DNA of 64,000 nucleotides. It comes from Aliivibrio_A sp016764915 (lineage in GTDB: Bacteria > Pseudomonadota > Gammaproteobacteria > Enterobacterales > Vibrionaceae). The stretch covers positions 124,001 through 188,000 of the forward strand of contig OZ245057.1 in NCBI GenBank assembly GCA_965224595.1, read 5' to 3'. A program made the translations under genes and the position numbers. Of the stretch, positions 25,648 through 34,201 are shown piece after piece. The stretch's first letter is position 1. Each line of letters starts with the position of its first letter. A model generated the notes under the pieces. The model was not told where the DNA came from. It did not search any database and saw only the letters and a list, made by a program, of their open reading frames with translations.

Positions 25648-27243
25648 CTAAGCTAAACGTTGCTCTAAAGCGTGCGCTAACTCTGTTTCGATTTGAGCAA
25701 GTTCATCTTCAAAGAAGTATTTATCGGTATCAAACGGGGTCAGACAGTCGATTTTATTCTCTGTTTCGTTGTATTTGGCGTGAAACACACGATCCATCCA
25801 TTTCATATTACGCGCCTCAGTAAACTGCAGGGCAAAGCACTTTTCACCATTGATAATGGACGTACCTAAAATGGCCAATTTACCTGCCGATATCGTCATT
25901 GAGATGTGACGTGAGGGCCGATTAATAGATGCGAGAGAGCGATATATCTTATTAAAAATCTGCTCAATTTTAGCCAATGGTGCCGTGTAATAATGGTGCT
26001 CACCCGTTGGACGGGCACAATACATCGAGTGAAATCCGATAGACATCATCCCTAAAACCTCAGCCAGATCGATCCAATTTTGTGCTGATTTATCGACATC
26101 GACTTCATCATTTTCGTCAGTAAACAGACTGATGTGATGCATAATTGGACTTTGGCTACGCACATTAACACCGTGATTTTGCAGACGTCGAATGGCGGCG
26201 ATGGTACTTGGGTTTAATAGCTCACGAGGTGTTGAAAAGTGAGCCATCCAAGCAAGTTGAATCCCGTTATCACGCAACAATTCAAACAGCTCTAACATAC
26301 CTTCATATTTTTCACTTAATATCATCTCTGGTTGAAATGTCAGTGAGCGTGTCGCTAAACGTATATTTTTAACATGCAACAGTGATGGGTCTTCAATCAA
26401 AGGCATCACATACTGTTTTAAACGACTTGCAGGCATGTATCCACCATCACCACCGGTAATCAACAGATCCGTAATTTCTTTGTGTTGGCGGACATAGTCA
26501 TGAATTTGCTTTATGTCTTTTTGGATAAACATATCTTCATCACCACGAACTTGCGCATGACGAAAACAGTAGGTGCAGAATGAGAAACAGTTTTGAGTCG
26601 TTTTATCAAAGATGAGCTGACATTGAGGGTATTTGTGCTGCGAGCCATCTAAAAATTCCGTCTCACCATCACTGTTTTCAAACCACGGTTTGTTTAACTG
26701 TTGATTACCATCATGAGGATTGGTGCGCTCCATGTATTCAACGGCTATCTGAGTTCGTGATTTGGCGTCTGTCGCAGCGACGTAACGTGCCGTCGCTTCT
26801 GGTTCAATCATTTCTGGTTGAGCAAACACTAATTGGAACACAGAATCTGTCGCGTAATCATCCCAATTAATGCTGTTTAAAGAGTGCCGAGTGGCTAAAA
26901 ATCGATACACCTCAACAAAAAATTCGCGCTCAGCAATATGGCCTATTTCAATACCATTCGTAGACAAGATGGCACACACTTCACGAAAACCGGACAGCCC
27001 TGAGTAGTGCTCTTTGCCATGAAATAGAAAGGTTTTACTTTCTAAAAATCCGGAATGTTGTGGGTATGAAGCGTGTAATCGACTTAGAACACCCACAGGC
27101 AACAGGTTCTCTTTTTCAATGGTCTTTTTGATTTCCTGCGAATAGCCATAACGCTGCATGGTATTTTCAACATCAATAGCTGAAACAACTAGGTGTTTTG
27201 GGGGAGTTACGTTAACAACCTCAATCAGTGTCTGTTTACTCAT
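25648..27243 (-). CDS. KamA-family radical SAM 2,3-aminomutase, non-lysine type
   Basis: 531 residues. The radical SAM cluster is C219-x3-C223-x2-C226. Arg228 matches the carboxylate-binding arginine of lysine 2,3-aminomutase, and Lys455 in SAGKLAI is the probable PLP lysine. LITGGDGGYMP is the SAM-binding region. The two aspartates that hold the lysine side chain (293 and 330 in the Clostridium enzyme, from memory) align with Ala410, next to Arg411, and Ser452. Lysine is therefore unlikely; Arg411 could bind an acidic side chain. It is longer than KamA (about 416 residues) owing to an N-terminal extension of roughly 95. First gene of the operon. Confidence 0.85.
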   Translation of the reverse strand: MSKQTLIEVVNVTPPKHLVVSAIDVENTMQRYGYSQEIKKTIEKENLLPVGVLSRLHASYPQHSGFLESKTFLFHGKEHYSGLSGFREVCAILSTNGIEIGHIAEREFFVEVYRFLATRHSLNSINWDDYATDSVFQLVFAQPEMIEPEATARYVAATDAKSRTQIAVEYMERTNPHDGNQQLNKPWFENSDGETEFLDGSQHKYPQCQLIFDKTTQNCFSFCTYCFRHAQVRGDEDMFIQKDIKQIHDYVRQHKEITDLLITGGDGGYMPASRLKQYVMPLIEDPSLLHVKNIRLATRSLTFQPEMILSEKYEGMLELFELLRDNGIQLAWMAHFSTPRELLNPSTIAAIRRLQNHGVNVRSQSPIMHHISLFTDENDEVDVDKSAQNWIDLAEVLGMMSIGFHSMYCARPTGEHHYYTAPLAKIEQIFNKIYRSLASINRPSRHISMTISAGKLAILGTSIINGEKCFALQFTEARNMKWMDRVFHAKYNETENKIDCLTPFDTDKYFFEDELAQIETELAHALEQRLA

Positions 27244-27327
27244 TACATTTATCCTAATGTCATCAAAGAGCAGATAAAGTAACCATACTTATTCTAAGGA
27301 AATTACAGAAATACTATATTTCTATAA

Positions 27328-27352
27328 TAGGTATAGGTTGAATCTATACCTA
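27328..27352. promoter_or_regulatory. Perfect dyad in the divergent promoter region, likely LysR operator
   Basis: TAGGTATAG (27328-27336), seven bases, CTATACCTA (27344-27352). It lies between the aminomutase operon (-) and the LysR gene (+), about 80 bp from each start, the usual place for a LysR-type binding site. Confidence 0.65.
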
Positions 27353-27433
27353 AAGAAGTTTAGATTAAATAATCTTATGGCTAGCGTCACAACACGACAT
27401 TTGACTGACTGACGCTTTAATTGGATAAATACA

Positions 27434-28273
27434 ATGGAACTGCGCTCATTAAAATATTTTCAATCTGTCTATGAGCTCGGCAGTATTAGTGCTGCTGCGC
27501 GTAGCTGTTTCGTTTCCCAACCATCGATAACATCCGCTATTCAGCACCTTGAATCAACGTTAAGTGTGACTCTTTTTGTTCGCCACGCTCGTGGGGTAAT
27601 CCCTACCGATGCTGCCAATAAGCTCTACCCAGCAGCAAAAGAGATGACTGATAATGCGAAATCAATCATTAATTTATTCTCACAAGAGACAATGCCAGTC
27701 TCTTTACGACTGGGTATTATGCGTTCACTTGGCGCACAAAGAATGAGTTACTTACTTAAAGAGATAACCGAAAGAATAGAGAATGTAGAATTAACTCTCG
27801 TGGATCCCGAAGAGCCATGTGATGCACGAGTAGTACTTGCACAATCGGTAACAAGCAGTGAAAGTTTTATTCCTATTTGGCAAGATAAGTATCAATTAGG
27901 CGTACCGACATCCTGGCCAGTGGCCAAGCAAGCGTCGATTCAGCTTTCTGAATTAGAATCGATGCCCTTTATTAATCGAAACCCTTGCGATGCGTTAGAT
28001 AAGTTAAAACTCAGCATGGTTAACCAATCCGTTAACTTCCAACCAAGAGCGAATATCAGAACCATTGAATACTCTTGGCAGCTGGTTTGCGCAGGCATTG
28101 GAGCCGCACTACTCCCTGATTGGCAAGAGATAGAACAAGCCGATGGCCTCACTCTGCTTCCAATTGCTGGCGTTGAATTAACCAAACATATTGGTTTTGC
28201 TTATAAAGAGAACAAAACCAACTCGCTGCTGATCAAAACAGTGGTTGATATTTGTGATGAGCAGGAGCGCTAG
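27434..28273 (+). CDS. LysR-family transcriptional regulator of the aminomutase operon
   Basis: 279 residues. The N-terminal winged helix has LKYFQSVYELGSISAAARSCFVSQPSITSAIQ and LFVRHARGVIPTDAA. The C-terminal effector domain is somewhat short. It is divergent from the aminomutase operon with a perfect dyad between them, so it probably controls that operon and itself. The stand-alone trpB-like gene follows on the same strand after 177 bp. Confidence 0.87.
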   Translation: MELRSLKYFQSVYELGSISAAARSCFVSQPSITSAIQHLESTLSVTLFVRHARGVIPTDAANKLYPAAKEMTDNAKSIINLFSQETMPVSLRLGIMRSLGAQRMSYLLKEITERIENVELTLVDPEEPCDARVVLAQSVTSSESFIPIWQDKYQLGVPTSWPVAKQASIQLSELESMPFINRNPCDALDKLKLSMVNQSVNFQPRANIRTIEYSWQLVCAGIGAALLPDWQEIEQADGLTLLPIAGVELTKHIGFAYKENKTNSLLIKTVVDICDEQER

Positions 28274-28450
28274 ATTACTCCAATCAACTTTGATGTACTG
28301 CTTATTTTGCTAACACATCCATTCATTCTCGCATTTAGTGGCGAATAGCTATTGGTCGATAGTTCACTCTGCGATATATTGGTTAGGTGTATAAATAATG
28401 AACATAATAAATGAAAAAATACCGATAAATTAATTATATAGAGAGGTTCT

Positions 28451-29653
28451 ATGAGCAAGTTCGAATTCGCACCTATGCCAGACGATCAAGGTTACTTTGG
28501 TGAGTATGGCGGTCAGATCATTCCCCCTGAGTTAAAGGGTGCAATGGATGAAATTAATCAAGCCTACGAAGAGATTCGACACACTCAAGAATTTCAAGAT
28601 GAGCTCATGGAGCTATATCAAGACTACGTAGGCCGACCAAGTCCTATTTATCACGCAAAACGACTCAGCGATAAAATCGGCGGCGCTCAAATTTATCTAA
28701 AACGTGAAGATCTTAACCACACGGGTGCTCACAAAATCAATCACTGCTTGGGTGAGGCTTTACTTGCCAGATACATGAACAAAAAGAAAGTGATTGCCGA
28801 AACTGGTGCGGGTCAACACGGTGTGGCACTCGCGACGGCCTGTGCGTTAGTTGGCATTCCTTGTGAAATCCACATGGGTCAAGTCGACATCGAAAAAGAG
28901 CACCCTAACGTCACCAAAATGAAGATCTTAGGCTGTAAATTAGTCCCTGTAACTCAGGGAACCGCAACTCTAAAAGATGCGGTTGACAGTGCCTTTGTCG
29001 AGTATCTGAACAATCCAAAAGATTATCTCTACGCTATCGGCTCTGTTGTTGGTCCGCACCCTTTCCCTAAAATGGTCCGTGATTTCCAAAGCATTATCGG
29101 CCGTGAAGCACGAGAGCAGTTTCAGCAAAAATTCAATAAACTCCCTGACATCATTACCGCTTGTGTGGGTGGTGGCTCTAACGCCATGGGACTATTTACG
29201 GCATTTTTAGATGACAGTGACGTGAAAATTGTTGGTGTCGAACCTGCAGGAAAAGGTCTTGATACTAAAGAGCACTCTGCCACTCTCACTTTGGGTACTC
29301 CTGGTGCGATTCATGGATTCAAATGCTATGTACTTCAAGATGAAGCCGGTGAGCCACTTCCCGTTCACTCCATCGCTTCTGGTTTAGATTATCCAGGTGT
29401 GGGGCCTCAGCACTGTTATCTTAAAGATATTGATCGTGTTCACTACCATTCTGTGACCGATGACGAGTGCTTAGATGCCTTTATGACACTATCACGCGTT
29501 GAAGGGATTATTCCAGCTCTTGAAAGTGCCCATGCCGTCGCTTGGGCGATGCGAGAAGCCGCAACACTACCAAAAGATGTGCAGATCTTAGTTAACTTGT
29601 CAGGCAGAGGTGACAAAGACGCCGACTATGTGGCAAACAAGTTAGGTCTCTAA
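28451..29653 (+). CDS. Stand-alone tryptophan-synthase-beta-like PLP enzyme
   Basis: 400 residues. TrpB hallmarks are all present: REDLNHTGAHKINHCLGEAL with the PLP lysine, AETGAGQHGVALATACAL, the phosphate loop CVGGGSNAMG, and VNLSGRGDKD at the end. No trpA, trpC or trpD lies nearby. A good AGAGAGG-type ribosome site precedes the ATG. It may make tryptophan from indole and serine, or act in the adjacent amino-acid module with another nucleophile. The location behind a LysR gene divergent from an aminomutase operon hints at the latter. A terminator follows. Confidence 0.88.
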   Translation: MSKFEFAPMPDDQGYFGEYGGQIIPPELKGAMDEINQAYEEIRHTQEFQDELMELYQDYVGRPSPIYHAKRLSDKIGGAQIYLKREDLNHTGAHKINHCLGEALLARYMNKKKVIAETGAGQHGVALATACALVGIPCEIHMGQVDIEKEHPNVTKMKILGCKLVPVTQGTATLKDAVDSAFVEYLNNPKDYLYAIGSVVGPHPFPKMVRDFQSIIGREAREQFQQKFNKLPDIITACVGGGSNAMGLFTAFLDDSDVKIVGVEPAGKGLDTKEHSATLTLGTPGAIHGFKCYVLQDEAGEPLPVHSIASGLDYPGVGPQHCYLKDIDRVHYHSVTDDECLDAFMTLSRVEGIIPALESAHAVAWAMREAATLPKDVQILVNLSGRGDKDADYVANKLGL

Positions 29654-29682
29654 TCTAGAGAGACCATCAATAGTAATTACCT

Positions 29683-29716
29683 AAAAAAGGGATGAAGTCC
29701 TGTTTTGTCCCTTTTT
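29683..29716 (+). terminator. Terminator of the trpB-like gene
   Basis: AAAAAAGGGA pairs with TCCCTTTTTC around a 15-base loop, with a T-tract built into the right arm. Confidence 0.7.
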
Positions 29717-29755
29717 CTCACTCAATGCTCTTTTCTCACAGATATCTTTCGTCCA

Positions 29756-30676
29756 TTAACGATGATCATGAATCAGCCCTCCTTGTAAGCTTGGTACATT
29801 GGCAACAAAACCTTTCAAATAATCAATAAACAACTTTGCTCGACGCGAAAGTAGTTTTCCACTTGCCCATATGATGTAGATATCTCTATCTTGCCCTATC
29901 CACATAGGCAAGACATGTTCCAGCTGGCCACATTGAAGCTCAGAATTCACTTCACTTAGTGGTAAGAGTGCAACACCTAAGCCATTAATAACGAATTGTT
30001 TGATTAATCGAAGTTCATTTGTCATTACTCGAGGGTTAGACGGACGAAAGTTACTTTGCGTCTTATCCTCAATGTTTGTTAGCGACCAATTCTGTAACGA
30101 AGAACCGACGATCAGTTGATGTGCGTCTAGCTCACTGGGATTTTTTAAAATACCGTACCTTTCAGTATATTGACTTGATGCGACAAGAATCGTTTTAATG
30201 GTTCCTATTCTAACTTGATACAGATCTGAACTTTGCTGAGGCCCTACACGGATAGCAAAGTCTGCCTGCATAGCTAAAAAATTGTCCATTTTATTATCAA
30301 GAACAAACTCTACATTAATCTCTTCATGCTGAGAAACGAATTCAGACCAAGCGTGGCTCAGTTCACCTATTGCTAAATTTGTGGGCGCTAACACTTTGAT
30401 CTTTCCTGATAAGTCATTAACTGACGTTTCAAACTGTTTAGTTCGCTCTTCTAAGGAATCAACGAGATATGAGCACTCATCAAAAAGCTTCTGGCCTTCA
30501 AGGGTCACATTGAATTGACGTGCGGATCGATTGATTAATTTACACTTGAGTTTATGTTCAAGTTTCTGAAGTCGCCGTGTTACTGTCGCCGCTGGAAGCG
30601 CTTGTAATTCTGCAGCTTTATTCAAACTGCCCGTTTTAACTATATGTACAAATAGAGCGATATCATTCAGCATCAT
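29756..30676 (-). CDS. LysR-family transcriptional regulator
   Basis: About 306 residues from MMLNDIALFVHIVKTGS; an upstream in-frame ATG at 30751 would add a hydrophobic stretch not found in the family. The helix-turn-helix is SLNKAAELQALPAATVTRRLQKLE. It belongs to the CrgA/PA0477-like group. It is divergent from a DUF2798 gene, which it may regulate. Confidence 0.85.
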   Translation of the reverse strand: MMLNDIALFVHIVKTGSLNKAAELQALPAATVTRRLQKLEHKLKCKLINRSARQFNVTLEGQKLFDECSYLVDSLEERTKQFETSVNDLSGKIKVLAPTNLAIGELSHAWSEFVSQHEEINVEFVLDNKMDNFLAMQADFAIRVGPQQSSDLYQVRIGTIKTILVASSQYTERYGILKNPSELDAHQLIVGSSLQNWSLTNIEDKTQSNFRPSNPRVMTNELRLIKQFVINGLGVALLPLSEVNSELQCGQLEHVLPMWIGQDRDIYIIWASGKLLSRRAKLFIDYLKGFVANVPSLQGGLIHDHR

Positions 30677-30773
30677 GATTGCCAATATGGAATTTATACT
30701 TGATAATAAAGCAATGGTTGTTACAACGTCAATCATATACTTTATGTGCAACTACTACATAATGGGTGTCATC

Positions 30774-30980
30774 ATGAAACAACGTATCATTTTTTCAATT
30801 TTAATGTCATTTATCCTATCTTCACTCATGACATGCTGGATAACACTAATAAACCTTGGGATGAGCGTGCATTTTGTTTCACAATGGAATCATGCTTTTT
30901 GGTTAGCTTGGCCCGCAGCAGGCACCATTTCGTTTATCTTCGCCCCTTATATTCAAAAACTAACACTTAAACTTATGTGA
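30774..30980 (+). CDS. DUF2798-like small membrane protein
   Basis: 68 residues from the ATG at 30774 (MKQRIIFSILMSFILSSLM), two membrane segments, and WNHAFWLAWPAAGTISFIFAP, the conserved DUF2798 pattern. Upstream ATGs lie in the region overlapping the LysR start and are unlikely. A terminator hairpin follows. Function unknown. Such genes are often found divergent from a LysR regulator. Confidence 0.72.
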   Translation: MKQRIIFSILMSFILSSLMTCWITLINLGMSVHFVSQWNHAFWLAWPAAGTISFIFAPYIQKLTLKLM

Positions 30981-30993
30981 TTCCCCACAATAT

Positions 30994-31026
30994 AAAATGG
31001 ATAAAGCGCTCGTTTTATCCATTTTT
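30994..31026 (+). terminator. Terminator after the DUF2798 gene
   Basis: AAAATGGATAAA pairs with TTTATCCATTTTT around a short loop and ends in a T-run. Confidence 0.7.
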
Positions 31027-31171
31027 AACCTACCTCATTCAAGAGATCGCACCATTAACGTTGTAATTACGCAGCTAAAATCAACGGTAAATAGTGGTAT
31101 TTGATAGAAATATTCCATTCTACTCTGTATCATCTTTTTTCTGTTGTTTATTAGTAGAAGAGAATTGTTTA

Positions 31172-31867
31172 ATGTGGTTGAACGATGAGAAAGTGACCTG
31201 CTCTGCGATACGTACATACCGAGCGTCGCTATTGAGATCATGTCCTAATCATATCGTTATCGACAACTTATTCAATCCTTCCAAACTCGATGAAATAGCC
31301 TCTCTATTACAGCAATCTCATCAATGGAAAACGCAACAACATACCTATTCTGCTCTGTATGTCGATGATGCCCAATGGGAAAATGCCACTCCAGAGCAGC
31401 GCTTTGTACAAAGAGATGTGTGGTGTCGAGAAACGATAGATTCAAATAATGCCAACTCAAGTATTGCGCACGATTTCTTGTCATATCTACGTAGTGACGA
31501 TTTCATGTCAGTACTGTCCCGAATTTTCAATGTGCAAATAACTGATATGAATGTGGAAGAACCTGAGATTAATACCAACTACTTTCGCTTAGGTGCATCT
31601 GACTTTGTTGAGCAACATGCGGATGACTCACCCGGCCGAGAAGTGTGTATGTTGATATACCTTAATAAGGCCTGGAGCGACAATTCAGGTGGCGAACTTG
31701 TTTTCATCGGTGAAAATGAAGAGTCAGTCAGTATTTCACCGCTATTTAATCGTTGTGTACTGTTTGACCCATCCTCTAATGGTTCTGAGCACTGGGTGAA
31801 TAGATTAAACGCTGAATATTCAGATCAATACCGCTATAACATCACGAGTTGGTACTGGTCTGAGTGA
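31172..31867 (+). CDS. 2-oxoglutarate/Fe(II)-dependent oxygenase (prolyl-hydroxylase-like)
   Basis: About 231 residues. The iron ligands are the HAD of VEQHADDSPGR and a later His in SEHWVNRL. YRYNITSWYW supplies the 2-oxoglutarate-binding arginine. Flanking strands (CMLIYLNKAW, GGELVFIGEN) match the P4Hc domain. I chose the ATG at 31172 (MWLNDEKVT), which has AGAAGAG upstream, over a farther ATG at 31094. The hydroxylated substrate is unknown. It is convergent with a GNAT gene. Confidence 0.8.
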   Translation: MWLNDEKVTCSAIRTYRASLLRSCPNHIVIDNLFNPSKLDEIASLLQQSHQWKTQQHTYSALYVDDAQWENATPEQRFVQRDVWCRETIDSNNANSSIAHDFLSYLRSDDFMSVLSRIFNVQITDMNVEEPEINTNYFRLGASDFVEQHADDSPGREVCMLIYLNKAWSDNSGGELVFIGENEESVSISPLFNRCVLFDPSSNGSEHWVNRLNAEYSDQYRYNITSWYWSE

Positions 31868-31876
31868 TATATCTTG

Positions 31877-32404
31877 TTATTGATTTTCTATCAATGGCTT
31901 AATATCATCCCAAACATACCAGAATGTTGGAACAACGCTGCCATCGGGAGCATTCCAAACACCATCTTTACAATTACGGGTGCCTAAACGTTTATAAAAA
32001 GCTTGAGCATGTGTATTACTTTGGCTCACTAATAAGCATAAGCCTTCATCTGGCTGTTGCTCAAAGCACCAGCGAGCACCGTTGAGCAGTAGTGATTTAC
32101 CGATGCCCTTTGAATGGTGATTTTTACTCACATGTAAATTGTCTAAGTACGAACCAAAATCGGGATTTTCACCAGAGTAAAAGCAGGCAAAACCAACAGT
32201 CTCACCGTCAATTTCCGCGATCGCTACATACTGATTTGGTACTGGATTAATAAATCGCGACTTCCACATTTCTTCTCGTTCATTTGAAACTAATTCTGCC
32301 AAGTATTTTTCATTCAATTCGTTTTTATAAGTATCACGCCAGCTCGCAGCATGAATACCAGCGATTTTGGGTGCATCGGCTATTGTGGCTTCCCTTACTA
32401 TCAT
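31877..32404 (-). CDS. GNAT-family N-acetyltransferase
   Basis: 175 residues with the GNAT core: DAPKIAGIHAASWRDTYKNEL at the start, LHVSKNHHSKGIGKSLLLNGARW as acetyl-CoA binding motif A, and NTHAQAFYKRLGTRNC near the end. The N-terminus with HAASWRDTY is typical of the broad COG0456 group. The substrate cannot be predicted. Confidence 0.82.
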   Translation of the reverse strand: MIVREATIADAPKIAGIHAASWRDTYKNELNEKYLAELVSNEREEMWKSRFINPVPNQYVAIAEIDGETVGFACFYSGENPDFGSYLDNLHVSKNHHSKGIGKSLLLNGARWCFEQQPDEGLCLLVSQSNTHAQAFYKRLGTRNCKDGVWNAPDGSVVPTFWYVWDDIKPLIENQ

Positions 32405-32591
32405 ATCGATCTCATGTCCTTTTTAATGACTGAAATAGCTTGCTTTGCCTTATTACCCTGCACCAAAAACACAACAAGAGATTGATAATATAAATGATTT
32501 TGATGCATGGGCAGCAGGATTTTAGAGTGTTACGCATAACTGAACAGCACAGGTTCAACTTAACCGTTTAGCAAAAGATTAAGAGCCAAAT

Positions 32592-32873
32592 TTACAAGAT
32601 TGTGACACCCTCAATTTCGATGACAGAATTGACATTAGCTCTCTCAATGATTTTAAGTAATGTCGTTTGGATTAGCTCATTGTCTCTAATTTCAGTTTCA
32701 CAAGAGAAATGTTCCTCTTGCGCGCTGTCACCCTCACCTAGCATAAATTGAACAACCACTTCTGTTGCACAATCTTTGGTGTTTCCATAATACGTTAAAG
32801 TGATTTTTGGGTATCCATTGAAGCCTTTTTTGACCTGTTTAGCGATTCGTTTCTTAGCTTTATCCAAATTCAT
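32592..32873 (-). CDS. Conserved hypothetical protein
   Basis: 93 residues, MNLDKAKKRIAKQVKKGFNGYPKI at the start, then a beta-rich TLTYYGNTKDCATEVVVQF and a C-terminal helix plus strand. It looks like a real small folded protein, with a ribosome site (AGGAAG) before the ATG. I recognise no named domain. It sits on the same strand as the cassette-type genes to its right, and no clear attC was found at its end. Confidence 0.55.
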   Translation of the reverse strand: MNLDKAKKRIAKQVKKGFNGYPKITLTYYGNTKDCATEVVVQFMLGEGDSAQEEHFSCETEIRDNELIQTTLLKIIERANVNSVIEIEGVTIL

Positions 32874-33138
32874 ACAACTTCCTTTTTCACTGCCAAACTG
32901 GAGAGAAAGATAGATATAATAACTCTCACGAAGTGCTAGCCTCCATTATCGCGAGTTAGCGGCTAACATGAACAAACATAGCATACTTTTCATGGATTTA
33001 AATACACTCATTAAGGTCATTTACGTTTAAGTGCACGTAATGCCGGCTTTTCCTTTAAGCTGTGTTTTCTAGACTAAACTGGCACAATGTGGAATGAAAA
33101 TAGCGCCAAAAATTAATTATTGACGCCATAGTTGTTTA

Positions 33139-33471
33139 TTATACGTTTCTTGGTGCAAACATAATAATTGCCATACCCACTAATGCAACGAAACCACCAA
33201 TAAGATCCCACATTGTAGGCTTCACACCATCAACGCCCCAAAGCCATAATATTGCAACAAAAATGTACACACCACCATATGCAGCATAAACACGACCCGC
33301 CGCAGCTGGATGAAGAGTCAGCAGCCAAGCAAATATGGCAAGACTTATCGCGGATGGAATTAGAAGCAATATACTTTTATCTTGCTTAAGCCAAAGATAT
33401 GGCAAATAACAGCCAACAATTTCAGCGATGGCTGTAACCGCAAAAAGAGCGATTGTTTTTAATTCAAACAT
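33139..33471 (-). CDS. ynfA: YnfA/UPF0060 family membrane protein
   Basis: 110 residues, four membrane segments. The family pattern is clear: EIVGCYLPYLWLKQDKS, LTLHPAAAGRVYAAYGGVYI and DLIGGFVALVGMAIIMF. Function uncertain; some relatives are called small-multidrug-resistance-like. It is in the minus-strand cassette series, and the attC of the HD gene lies immediately upstream. Confidence 0.9.
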   Translation of the reverse strand: MFELKTIALFAVTAIAEIVGCYLPYLWLKQDKSILLLIPSAISLAIFAWLLTLHPAAAGRVYAAYGGVYIFVAILWLWGVDGVKPTMWDLIGGFVALVGMAIIMFAPRNV

Positions 33472-33486
33472 AGTACTCCTACAATT

Positions 33487-33533
33487 GCCTAACGCCTCAC
33501 TAAGGGACGAGTAAGCGAACCAACGGTTACAAG
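33487..33533 (-). repeat. Short attC-like site of the HD-domain cassette
   Basis: On the minus strand it runs from TTGTAACC, overlapping the stop of the HD gene, to AGTGAGGCGTTAGGC. The terminal GCGTTAGGC box fits the attC core (GTTRRRY). At 47 bp the site is short. Confidence 0.6.
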
Positions 33534-34108
33534 TCCTGCTTTAGTGACTTGTTGAACGAAGCTTCTTCATATTTTTGATACTCGTCTATTTTATGACCGA
33601 GCCTTACAGCTAGAAAATTATTGGCTTCGCCTAATTCCTTTAATATTGCAATAGCTTCATTCTTATATTTTGTTATCTTAGCCTTATTCCAATGCTTTGG
33701 TGGCGGCTGCAAATTTGTAATTCTGTCTGATAATTTAACCATCCAAATTTCTTTAGGTTCATTTTTAATTCTGTGAAGGCTATCAGCCATTTGCTCTTCT
33801 TTAGTAGGGAAATTCTTATTTTTAGATAGGGCCATCACGCCCCTAGCAACATTACTCCCAAACTCTTTTTCCAACCCTTCAAATGAGATCTCTGTATCTT
33901 CAATGGTGTCATGTAATAACGCACATAAAACCAATAAATCTGGCGAAGAAATCTCATCACTTTGAGCTATTGCACCCATCGCCTCCATTGCAACAAGCCC
34001 TATATGGTTAATGTAAGGGATATTTGTTCCTGGTACCAACTGCCCATCATGAGCAGCCGAAGCGTAGTTCCATGCTTTTATATATGTATCTTGATTCCAA
34101 GTAGCCAT
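33527..34108 (-). CDS. HD-domain phosphohydrolase, MESH1/RelA-hydrolase-like
   Basis: 193 residues. The N-terminal AHDGQLVPGTNIPYINHIGL and the HD pair in LLHDTIEDTEISFEGLE, followed by VKLSDRITNLQ, match the ppGpp-hydrolase half of RelA/SpoT (small alarmone hydrolase). It probably cleaves (p)ppGpp or a related nucleotide. As a cassette gene with no synthetase beside it, it could serve as an alarmone-lowering factor or antitoxin-like gene. Confidence 0.8.
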   Translation of the reverse strand: MATWNQDTYIKAWNYASAAHDGQLVPGTNIPYINHIGLVAMEAMGAIAQSDEISSPDLLVLCALLHDTIEDTEISFEGLEKEFGSNVARGVMALSKNKNFPTKEEQMADSLHRIKNEPKEIWMVKLSDRITNLQPPPKHWNKAKITKYKNEAIAILKELGEANNFLAVRLGHKIDEYQKYEEASFNKSLKQDL

Positions 34109-34129
34109 TACAACCTCAATTTACTGTGA

Positions 34130-34201
34130 ACCCTAACGCCCCCATAAGCGGTGAGCAATACTGACACAATTGCGAATCTGACTTTATGAGTTTGTTAGCA
34201 C
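34130..34201 (-). repeat. attC-like site of the HPP cassette
   Basis: Read on the minus strand it begins TGCTAACAAACTCATAAAG at the gene end and finishes CCGCTTATGGGGGCGTTAGG, with CTCATAAAG-like and CTTATGGG-like inner boxes and GTTAGGG as terminal core. Confidence 0.7.
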
